From: Candidatus Aminicenantota bacterium
GTDB taxonomy: Bacteria > Acidobacteriota > Aminicenantia > UBA2199
Length of the DNA: 5,280 bases
Assembly: GCA_020355945.1 (NCBI GenBank)
Contig: CP070627.1
Location: 7,982,663-7,987,942, forward strand
Direction of reading: 5' to 3'
Shown: positions 1-5,280 of the stretch, one piece after another
Position numbering within the stretch: position 1 is the stretch's first letter
Layout: each line of letters opens with the position of its first letter
The notes under the pieces: generated by a model
Seen by the model: the letters and a program-made list of their open reading frames with translations, nothing else
Database searches by the model: none
Told to the model about the DNA's origin: nothing
Translations under genes and position numbers: made by a program

Positions 1-3000
1 CAATCCATTTTATTGTTCTTCTTGTTTCTTTTTTTATTGGGTTTACTTCATGCAGCTCAGGCGACGGAATCAACGCCTGGTTTTATAAAGGGTGCTTTAG
101 AAAAAATCGAGAACCAGGTGAACACCGCTGTCAGAGATTGGGAATTTTCCCCGGGAGGGGCGGAAGGGGAAGGAAAGAATTGGCAAAGACACCGCTTGCG
201 CACTTCCATCACTCAAGAAAACTTCCGGCTTAAAACCATTATCCAGGGCGCTGGGGTCTTCTCAGGGGTAAAGGTGAAAGGAACTCCCCTCTATTTAAAA
301 CTGGGGCTGGCAGCCAAAGGTCTATGTGAAGTAAACGTAACCATTAACAACCGCGATGTTGAATCCTTTACCGTGGATGGTTCTTCCGGGACCGCTAAGG
401 ATATGGAAAAGGAGATTTTAATCACCAATTCCACGGTTTTAAAGGATTATCAAGTGGTGATAAAAGTAAAAAACAGGGGTTTTAAACCCTTTCGCACCCG
501 GTATTGGCCGCCGCGCCAGAAAGCTTTAGAGGAAGAAGGCCGTTACTTTCGCATCACTGGCGCCAATATCCTGTTTCCCCGGGCAGAGAATCTTTACCGG
601 GAAGTCAACAACTGGCTTTTATCCATGAAAACCGCTTACCAATTGCTCAACCCGGACTTTCACCGTTTCACCTTTACCGGCAAGCCTTACCGGATAGAAG
701 ACAAACGAAAAACGCCAACCCAACGGCTGCAGCAATTGAATGAACTTTTACAACAATCTGTTTCAGCCTTTGACCTGGAGGCATTAAAACAGGGTAAACC
801 TGGGATATTACAAACATCTGTCCGTAAATCTTTTCAAATGGCCGGTCCGTTGAGAGAGTATGCCCGGGAATTCAAAGTCTACCTGATCGGCAACGCTCAT
901 ATTGACATTGCCTGGCTGTGGCGGATTGCCGAAACCGTTATGGTGGCCAGGAATACTTATGATACGGTGATCAAAAACATGAAAGAGTATCCTGAACTCC
1001 ACTATGCCCAGAGCCAGGCTCTCACCTATGAATGGATCGAACACCAATACCCGGACCTTTTTGAAAAAATCAAACAAAAATTTAAACAAGGACAATGGGA
1101 AATTGTGGGCGGTATGTGGGTGGAACCCGATTGCAACCTCATCTCCGGCGAAAGCTGGGTCAGGCAATTACTGTATGGTAAAAATTACTTTAAAGAAAAA
1201 TTCGGCATCAACATCAACATCGGCTGGAATGTGGATTCCTTCGGTTACAACTGGAATATGCCGCAAATTTATAAAAAGAGCGGCATTGATGTCTTTGTCA
1301 CCCAGAAAATATGGTGGAACGATACCACGGTGTTTCCTTATTATATTTTCTGGTGGGAAGGTGTTGACGGGACCCGGCTGCTGTCTTATTTCCCGCCAGT
1401 GGGTTATACCTCACGGGTAAAGTTGGACAGGGTCAGTGATAATATCACCAAATATGAAGCCACCAGCGGTTATAAAAAAAGCCTGATCCTCTATGGCATC
1501 GGCGACCACGGCGGCGGGCCCAACAAAGAAATATTAAACCGGGTCAGGGATTACAATAAACTCCATATCGCACCGGAATTTATCCATTCCCAATCCAAAG
1601 ATTTTTTAACCCATATCATCAACGACCTGGGAAATGATATCCCGGTATGGCAGGATGAACTCTACCTGGAGTACCACCGGGGCACCTATACCACGCAAGC
1701 AAAGATAAAAAAAGGCAACCGGGAATCCGAATCTTTTATCTCAACAGCGGAAAAACTGGCTTCTATTGCCAATATCACCGGCGGTTCTTATCCCCAAAAG
1801 GAACTGGAACAGGCCTGGAAATTAATTCTCACCAATCAATTCCATGATATTCTTCCCGGTTCTCACATCACCCCGGTTGCCAGGGACGCCCTGGAATCCT
1901 ATAAAAAAGCAGGAAAAAAGATTAAAACCATTACCCACACATCAATTGAACATTTGGTAAACAAAATCAATACCACTAAAGTAAAAGCAGGAATTCCTTT
2001 GGTGGTATTTAACCCGTTATCCTGGGAACGAACCGATTGGGTGGCCATGGAATATCCCTGTAATCGTCTAATGGGCGATACATTAAAAATACTGGACAGC
2101 CAGGGAAAAGAGATACCCGTGGAAATAGAAAAAGACAGAGAAAATCAACGGTTAACCATTGCTTTTATCGCTGGAAACATTCCACCCGTGGGTTACCGGG
2201 TATATTCAATGGTAAATATAAAAGGGAAAACAAAAAGTAAAACGGATGATTCCCGGCTAAAAGCAAAAGGGGGAACCCTGGAGAACCGGTTCTATAAAAT
2301 CGTTGTAAACCGGGAAACCGGGAATATCCAGAGCATATATAGTAAAGTAATGGGAAAGGAATTTGTTCCCGGAGGAGAAGAGGCCAATGTGCTGCAGGTT
2401 TACGAGGACAGGCCCGAGAATTGGGATGCCTGGAACATCGGGTATACTGGCAGGATGTGGGAATTAAATCGAGCCGATTCCGTGGAAATTGTGAAAACAT
2501 CGCCGGTTCGAGTGGTGTTGAGGGTGAAAAAGAGTTTCCTGGGGCTGGAAAAGAGCAGGTACAGTCCCACCGAAGATTTCCCTTCTTCGTTTTTTACCCA
2601 GGATATCATCCTTTACCGGGACCTGGACCAGGTTGATATTAAAACCGAAGCAGACTGGTGGGAGAGTCATATGTTTTTAAAAGCGGCATTTCCCCTCAGT
2701 ATAACCAATGATTATGCCTCTTATGAAATCCCTTTTGCAGCCATCCGGCGAACCACAAAGTTTGATACCCTTTGGGAAAAAGCACGATTTGAAGTGCCGG
2801 CCCTTAGATGGGCGGATTTGTCCGGGGAAAAATATGGTTTCTCTTTATTGAACGACTGTAAATATGGTTATGATATTCATGGTAATGTGATGAAGATTTC
2901 TCTTTTACGGGCCCCCACCTGGCCGGACCCCATGGCTGACCGCGGGAAACATACGTTTACTTATTCCATCTATGTGCACCAGGGCAGGTGGCATGAAGCC

Positions 3001-3345
3001 GAAACCGTGAAAAGAGGATGCCAATTAAATTCTCCTTTGCTGGCCGTGATAACGGACCATCACCCGGGCGAATTCCCGGGGGTTTTCAGCTTTTTCAGCG
3101 TGGACTCTTCAGGTGTAATATTGGATACGATTAAAAAAGCGGAGAAGGGTACGGGGTTTATTTTCAGGTTTTACGAATCAAAGGGAAAAGCAGGAAAAGC
3201 AGTGGTGAATTTTTTCAAAGCACCTGTAAAAATTGTTGAAACCGATTTGATGGAGAATGATTTAAAGGAGATTCAATTCACGGGTAATAAGGTTTCCCTG
3301 GATTTTAAGAAATTTGAAATCAAGACCTTGAAGGTGCAATTATAA
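1..3345 (+). CDS. Secreted glycoside hydrolase family 38 protein (alpha-mannosidase-like), 5' end probably outside window
   Basis: Predicted exported retaining alpha-mannosidase that trims alpha-mannosides outside the cytoplasm. Residues are numbered from the TTG at 13, the first possible start in the window. The frame is open back to base 1 and no ribosome site precedes this TTG, so the true start is probably just upstream. A very hydrophobic stretch (residues 1-12) ends in AQA (15-17), a good signal peptidase I site with no lipobox cysteine. Residues about 20-285 form an N-terminal region that looks beta-rich and then helical. The catalytic domain (about 288-560) carries GNAHIDIAWLW, GGMWVEPDCN, WNVDSFGYN and GDHGGGP. 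H296, D298, D408 and H611 match the zinc-binding quartet of GH38, with D408 the expected nucleophile. The helical middle domain (about 560-650) contains YLEYHRGTYTTQ and NQFHDILPGSH. The rest is the C-terminal beta-sandwich region. At about 1110 residues it is full length for the family, with no frameshift. Family assignment is firm; exact linkage specificity cannot be read. Confidence 0.95.
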   Translation, partial: QSILLFFLFLFLLGLLHAAQATESTPGFIKGALEKIENQVNTAVRDWEFSPGGAEGEGKNWQRHRLRTSITQENFRLKTIIQGAGVFSGVKVKGTPLYLKLGLAAKGLCEVNVTINNRDVESFTVDGSSGTAKDMEKEILITNSTVLKDYQVVIKVKNRGFKPFRTRYWPPRQKALEEEGRYFRITGANILFPRAENLYREVNNWLLSMKTAYQLLNPDFHRFTFTGKPYRIEDKRKTPTQRLQQLNELLQQSVSAFDLEALKQGKPGILQTSVRKSFQMAGPLREYAREFKVYLIGNAHIDIAWLWRIAETVMVARNTYDTVIKNMKEYPELHYAQSQALTYEWIEHQYPDLFEKIKQKFKQGQWEIVGGMWVEPDCNLISGESWVRQLLYGKNYFKEKFGININIGWNVDSFGYNWNMPQIYKKSGIDVFVTQKIWWNDTTVFPYYIFWWEGVDGTRLLSYFPPVGYTSRVKLDRVSDNITKYEATSGYKKSLILYGIGDHGGGPNKEILNRVRDYNKLHIAPEFIHSQSKDFLTHIINDLGNDIPVWQDELYLEYHRGTYTTQAKIKKGNRESESFISTAEKLASIANITGGSYPQKELEQAWKLILTNQFHDILPGSHITPVARDALESYKKAGKKIKTITHTSIEHLVNKINTTKVKAGIPLVVFNPLSWERTDWVAMEYPCNRLMGDTLKILDSQGKEIPVEIEKDRENQRLTIAFIAGNIPPVGYRVYSMVNIKGKTKSKTDDSRLKAKGGTLENRFYKIVVNRETGNIQSIYSKVMGKEFVPGGEEANVLQVYEDRPENWDAWNIGYTGRMWELNRADSVEIVKTSPVRVVLRVKKSFLGLEKSRYSPTEDFPSSFFTQDIILYRDLDQVDIKTEADWWESHMFLKAAFPLSITNDYASYEIPFAAIRRTTKFDTLWEKARFEVPALRWADLSGEKYGFSLLNDCKYGYDIHGNVMKISLLRAPTWPDPMADRGKHTFTYSIYVHQGRWHEAETVKRGCQLNSPLLAVITDHHPGEFPGVFSFFSVDSSGVILDTIKKAEKGTGFIFRFYESKGKAGKAVVNFFKAPVKIVETDLMENDLKEIQFTGNKVSLDFKKFEIKTLKVQL

Positions 3346-3358
3346 TTTCGCTTTTTAC

Positions 3359-3387
3359 TTTACAAACAGTCTGTAATTTTATAAAAT
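3359..3387 (+). promoter_or_regulatory. Candidate sigma70-type promoter for the Roadblock-ParA operon
   Basis: TTTACA at 3359-3364 differs from the -35 consensus at one base. After a 17-bp spacer, TAAAAT at 3382-3387 differs from the -10 consensus at one base. Transcription would start near 3394, leaving a leader of about 35 nt before the ATG at 3429. It lies in the only AT-rich gap of the window, between the GH38 stop and the first Roadblock gene, where a new transcription unit is expected. In AT-rich DNA such matches can arise by chance, and promoter rules differ between phyla, so this is a prediction only. Confidence 0.45.
3360..3376. promoter_or_regulatory. Imperfect palindrome overlapping the candidate -35 region (possible operator)
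   Basis: TTACAAACAGTCTGTAA is symmetric about base 3368. Seven of eight arm pairs match and the single mismatch is A3365 with C3371. The one-base centre makes it a poor RNA hairpin, since only the outer five pairs could form a stem, but a good shape for a dimeric DNA-binding regulator. It covers most of the proposed -35 box and part of the spacer, where a bound protein would block RNA polymerase. TTTT follows at 3377-3380, so a weak terminator for the GH38 gene is the alternative reading. No regulator gene is visible in the window. Confidence 0.3.
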
Positions 3388-3416
3388 ATATTTATGATTA
3401 AAGAATATAGAATATA

Positions 3417-3423
3417 AAGGAGG
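3417..3423 (+). promoter_or_regulatory. Ribosome binding site of the first Roadblock gene
   Basis: AAGGAGG ends five bases before the ATG at 3429. This favours 3429 over the in-frame ATG at 3435 (the third codon, MSM). A tandem pair of GAATATA (3403-3409 and 3410-3416) directly precedes it and keeps the leader AT-rich and probably unstructured, which suits strong initiation. Confidence 0.8.
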
Positions 3424-3428
3424 ATAGC

Positions 3429-3803
3429 ATGTCCATGAACAGGGCAGAGCAATTGAAGCAAATCCTGGAGAATTTGCAGGCCGGTTCCAGCGACATCGAA
3501 GCCTGCGCTGTTGTTTCCGAAGATGGCTTAATGATTGCCAGTTTGCTTCCCCAGGGGCTTGAGGAGGCACAGGTTGCCGCCATGAGTGCGGAAATGATGT
3601 CCCTGGGGACCCGCACGGCAAAGGAACTTAACCGCGGCTCCCTGCAGCAGTTTTTTATAAAAGGGGACAATGGTTATGCGATTGGAATGGATGCCGGACC
3701 CCATGCGGTACTGCTGGTCCTTGCCAGGAAGGAAGCCCGGCTGGGGCTTATCTTTCTCGACCTCTCCCGGGCCGCTGAAGAAACCAATAAAGCCCTGGCA
3801 TAA
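3429..3803 (+). CDS. Roadblock/LC7 domain protein (MglB-like)
   Basis: A 124-residue single-domain Roadblock/LC7 protein, the usual length for bacterial members. Visible pattern: an N-terminal helix (about 4-17), a beta hairpin with VVSEDGLMIAS (28-38), a long helix EEAQVAAMSAEMMSLGTRTAKEL (about 45-67), then strands carrying QQFFIKGDNGYAIGMDAG (73-90) and AVLLVLA (93-99), and a final helix from LGLIFLDLSRAAEE (105-118). The family forms dimers that bind and regulate nucleotide-dependent switch proteins; MglB, for example, is the activating partner of the Ras-like GTPase MglA. There is no signal peptide or membrane segment, so it is cytoplasmic. It is the first gene of a three-gene operon, 60 bp ahead of a ParA/MinD-type ATPase, which makes that ATPase the likely partner. 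This link is inferred from context. The family call is secure. Confidence 0.92.
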   Translation: MSMNRAEQLKQILENLQAGSSDIEACAVVSEDGLMIASLLPQGLEEAQVAAMSAEMMSLGTRTAKELNRGSLQQFFIKGDNGYAIGMDAGPHAVLLVLARKEARLGLIFLDLSRAAEETNKALA

Positions 3804-3849
3804 ACCAGCTTCCGGACAGGTAAATCAAAAGCAAAACCAGCCAGACAAA

Positions 3850-3855
3850 AAGGAG
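3850..3855 (+). promoter_or_regulatory. Ribosome binding site of the ParA-type ATPase gene
   Basis: AAGGAG lies eight bases before the ATG at 3864, fixing the start so that the protein begins MGKIIAIASQKGG, exactly as expected for a ParA-family N-terminus. The 60-bp gap from 3804 shows no convincing promoter or terminator, so the gene is probably read through from the preceding one. Confidence 0.75.
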
Positions 3856-3863
3856 AATAATCA

Positions 3864-4673
3864 ATGGGTAAGATCATTGCAATTGCCAGTCAGAAAGGGG
3901 GTGTGGGCAAGACCACGACGGTGCTTAACCTGGGACACAGCCTCACTCGGTTTGGTTCCAGGGTCATGCTGGTGGACTGCGATCCCCAGGGGGGGATGTC
4001 CATTGCCAGCAACCTGGCACAACAAACCAACCTTGGGCTGCTGAACCTGCTTAAAAATACCGCCAAAGCAGAGGATATCATCTTCTCCACCAGGGATAAA
4101 ACAATGGGAGTGGTGGGCCTGGGAAGCCTTCAGCCGGAAGATGTGTTATTACTGGAAAATGAAGCCAGGTCCGGTACCTTTGGCATGCTGGTTCAATCAC
4201 TTACAAAAGATTATGACTATGTTATCCTGGACTCCCCTTCGGGTGTGGGCGGACTTCCCGCATCCCTTTTAAGTATCAGCAGCAGCGTCATTATAACCAT
4301 CAACTGTCGAGTGATTTCTTTGAAAACCATTCCATTGTTCCTGAAGCTGATCAAAGAAATAAAAAGTAAATACAACCCGAAACTGGAACTGGAAGGAGTG
4401 GTGATAACCATGTATGATGAGAAGAAGCCCCTGGAAAAACAGGTATTGGGAGAAATCAAAAAGGCTTTTCCCCCCCATGTATTTTTCCGGACCATTATTC
4501 CTTACAGCGAGCATTATGAAATGGCAAATTTACATTCCGTACCTGCAGCCCTGATGCCCAATGCCCTGGAAGCTGCCCGTCCCTATTTTGAAATGGCAAT
4601 GGAGCTTAAGGAAAAAGAAACAATCGCAAAAACAGGAGGTAAAGGTGATGAGGAAATTATGGGACTCTTCTGA
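3864..4673 (+). CDS. ParA/MinD-family ATPase
   Basis: A 269-residue P-loop ATPase of the ParA/MinD group, cytoplasmic, normally a switch that dimerises with ATP to position cellular cargo. Deviant Walker A KGGVGKTT is at residues 11-18, with signature lysine K11 and P-loop lysine K16. The Walker A' region is MLVDCDPQGG (35-44), with D38 and D40. Walker B is YVILDSPSG (119-127), closer to the MinD form DSPAG than to the ParA form DxPP. VVITMYDEKKPLEKQV (179-194) is typical of chromosomal ParA/Soj. After 'TIIP' (210-213) the usual arginine-containing RVRLSEAPSHG-type segment is replaced by YSEHYEMANLHSVPAAL. The tail is charged and ends EEIMGLF; it does not look like MinD's amphipathic membrane helix. 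No ParB gene or centromere-like site is seen. Its neighbours are Roadblock-type genes on both sides, so a role in polarity or protein positioning is more likely than chromosome partition. Family certain, role inferred. Confidence 0.93.
   Translation: MGKIIAIASQKGGVGKTTTVLNLGHSLTRFGSRVMLVDCDPQGGMSIASNLAQQTNLGLLNLLKNTAKAEDIIFSTRDKTMGVVGLGSLQPEDVLLLENEARSGTFGMLVQSLTKDYDYVILDSPSGVGGLPASLLSISSSVIITINCRVISLKTIPLFLKLIKEIKSKYNPKLELEGVVITMYDEKKPLEKQVLGEIKKAFPPHVFFRTIIPYSEHYEMANLHSVPAALMPNALEAARPYFEMAMELKEKETIAKTGGKGDEEIMGLF
4634..4640 (+). promoter_or_regulatory. Ribosome binding site inside the ATPase gene, setting the start of the third gene
   Basis: AGGAGGT lies within the last codons of the ATPase gene, seven bases before ATG 4648. 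It selects this start over the far upstream in-frame ATG at 4561, which would give an 87-nt longer product lying wholly in the ATPase frame. GTG at 4645 is an adjacent alternative start. Confidence 0.75.
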
Positions 4674-5169
4674 GATACAGGAAGCCGCTGTACTATTTAA
4701 CGAGCTATTAAGGCACCCTTTCATTTCCGAAGCGGCCGCCCCCACCGGCAGCACCCCGGGCACGGGAGAACAGGTATCCCGGGATGTATACCGCGGCGAT
4801 CTCCTGGAAGACGCCCTGGTTTCGATGTGCCGCCGGGGTGAATTCAGCGGCTCGGTATTGGCGGACAATAATGGCCTGCCCCTGGCCATTTGCAACAGTC
4901 CGGTGGAAGAAGATGCACTGGCTGCATTTACCTCTGTACTGGGACAATCACTGGCAGAAACCGGGCGACTGCTGGACCAGCCTAACGCCAATCATATCTC
5001 CATGGATATCAACTACATGGATAAAGTGGTGCTGCGGAAATTTTACGTGGAGGATAAACCCTTCTTCCTCATGATTATCACCCCCCAACACGTTGACGAA
5101 CGAGCGGAATTGGAACTCTCCGTCAACCTTATCTCTAATATTTTAAAGGAGAGGAGATCGGAGTCATAA
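4648..5169 (+). CDS. Divergent Roadblock/LC7-like protein
   Basis: A 173-residue cytoplasmic protein, start chosen from the AGGAGGT at 4634-4640. Residues 1-28 look helical. Residues 29-45 are a Pro/Gly/Thr/Ala-rich linker. Residues about 50-167 follow the Roadblock order: helix DLLEDALVSMCRRG (51-64), hairpin GSVLADNNGLPLAI (68-81), long helix EEDALAAFTSVLGQSLAETGRLL (87-109), strands HISMDINYMDKVVLRKFYVEDKPFFLMIITP (116-146), and a final helix ERAELELSVNLISNIL (151-166). Conserved positions such as the 'A/S-DNNGLPLA' turn echo the first Roadblock protein's 'SEDGLMIAS'. Identity elsewhere is low, so this is a fold-level call from pattern. It overlaps the ATPase gene by 26 nt, which suggests translational coupling and a joint function. 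It may form a heterodimer with the first Roadblock protein, or act as a separate regulator or adaptor of the ATPase. The coding call is strong; the family call is moderate. Confidence 0.8.
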   Translation: MRKLWDSSEIQEAAVLFNELLRHPFISEAAAPTGSTPGTGEQVSRDVYRGDLLEDALVSMCRRGEFSGSVLADNNGLPLAICNSPVEEDALAAFTSVLGQSLAETGRLLDQPNANHISMDINYMDKVVLRKFYVEDKPFFLMIITPQHVDERAELELSVNLISNILKERRSES

Positions 5170-5171
5170 CG

Positions 5172-5195
5172 CCATAACCTGCTAAGGTTACATGG
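5172..5195 (+). terminator. Hairpin just after the operon's last stop codon (possible weak terminator or RNA 3' end)
   Basis: TAACCT (5175-5180) and AGGTTA (5185-5190) pair perfectly around the loop GCTA. CCA (5172-5174) can pair with TGG (5193-5195) across a two-base bulge, giving nine pairs. It starts two bases after the stop at 5167-5169, where a terminator is expected. No T-run follows, so it is not a classical intrinsic terminator; it could act with Rho, protect the mRNA end, or be incidental. Its right arm overlaps the first unit of the repeat array. Confidence 0.35.
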
Positions 5196-5280
5196 GGACG
5201 TTACATGGGACTACATGACTACATGTGACTACATGGACTACATGGACTACATGGACTACATGGACTACATGGACTACATG
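5187..5280. repeat. Short tandem repeat array, unit TACATGGAC (9 bp), continues past the right edge
   Basis: Five exact copies of TACATGGAC fill 5230-5274 and a sixth is cut by the window end (5275-5280). To the left are irregular relatives: GTTACATGGGGAC (5187-5199), GTTACATGGGAC (5200-5211), TACATGAC (5212-5219) and TACATGTGAC (5220-5229). Every unit keeps the core ACATG and ends in GAC, and differs mainly in the middle run of G/T. This pattern suggests an ancestral GTTACATGGGGAC-like unit followed by slippage expansion of a 9-bp version. No gene is evident in this 111-bp tail. One frame would read Met-Asp-Tyr repeats, but no ribosome site supports translation. There is no spacer sequence, so it is not CRISPR. 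Confidence 0.9.

Noticed and set aside
808..1167. 119-codon open frame on the minus strand inside the GH38 gene
   Set aside because: It is antisense to the conserved catalytic region, and its His/Pro/Phe-rich product mirrors the codons of the real gene.
3062..3080. Two CCCGGG blocks around CGAATT, a strong inverted repeat inside the GH38 gene
   Set aside because: It encodes in-frame HPGEFPG within the C-terminal domain, and both blocks are codon-level Pro-Gly. There is no sign of a regulatory role.
3341..3346. Perfect TATAAT at the end of the GH38 gene as a -10 box
   Set aside because: It overlaps the stop codon region. The nearest -35-like sequence (TTGAAA at 3314-3319) is 21 bp away, too far for a good promoter, and the 3359/3382 pair fits better.
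4561..4647. 29-codon upstream extension of the third gene
   Set aside because: These bases encode the conserved C-terminal part of the ATPase. The extension reads as a Lys/Gln-rich shadow, and ATG 4648 has a well-placed AGGAGGT.
4530..4991. 153-codon open frame on the minus strand across the ATPase / third gene junction
   Set aside because: It lies antisense to two well-supported genes and its product (Ser/Pro/Arg-rich, then Phe/Cys-rich) shows no family pattern. It looks like a chance open frame.
5233..5280. Possible Met-Asp-Tyr repeat protein read through the tandem array
   Set aside because: Every frame of a 9-bp repeat without stops stays open. There is no ribosome site and the left units change length, which breaks the frame.
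5187..5280. CRISPR array
   Set aside because: The units are contiguous 9-mers with no spacers and no dyad repeat of CRISPR length.

Overview
The window is bacterial. Genes are tightly packed with strong AGGAGG-type ribosome binding sites, and there is a Sec-type signal peptide, a secreted-type family GH38 glycosidase, and bacterial Roadblock/LC7 and ParA/MinD proteins. Base composition is moderate. The style (a large secreted glycosidase next to a small-GTPase-regulator-type cassette, with short tandem repeats between genes) would suit an uncultured environmental lineage of the Acidobacteriota/Aminicenantes kind. That taxonomic guess is weak and no marker gene is present.

Layout, all real genes on the + strand. 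(1) 1-3345: a large exported alpha-mannosidase-like glycoside hydrolase (GH38), almost complete but probably missing its first few codons at the left edge. (2) 3346-3428: an AT-rich gap with a plausible sigma70-type promoter (TTTACA, 17 bp, TAAAAT) overlapped by an imperfect palindrome, so a new transcription unit probably starts here. (3) 3429-5169: a compact three-gene operon. It encodes a 124-residue Roadblock/LC7 protein, a 269-residue ParA/MinD-type ATPase with a deviant Walker A motif, and a 173-residue protein that I read as a second, divergent Roadblock-like protein. The third gene starts inside the end of the ATPase gene, with a 26-nt overlap. (4) 5172-5280: a hairpin just after the last stop codon, merging into a tandem array of a 9-bp unit (TACATGGAC) that runs off the right edge.

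The most interesting part is the three-gene operon. Roadblock proteins usually partner Ras-like GTPases (MglB with MglA, or the Streptomyces conservons). Here two Roadblock-type proteins flank a ParA/MinD ATPase, and the window has no Ras-like GTPase and no ParB. The ATPase also lacks the arginine-containing segment after the 'IP' motif that chromosomal ParA/Soj proteins carry. A reasonable hypothesis is a small polarity or positioning module in which Roadblock dimers act as regulators or scaffolds of a ParA-like switch. The proteins can be recognised from sequence; the joint function is inference. The GH38 gene has no evident functional link to this operon.
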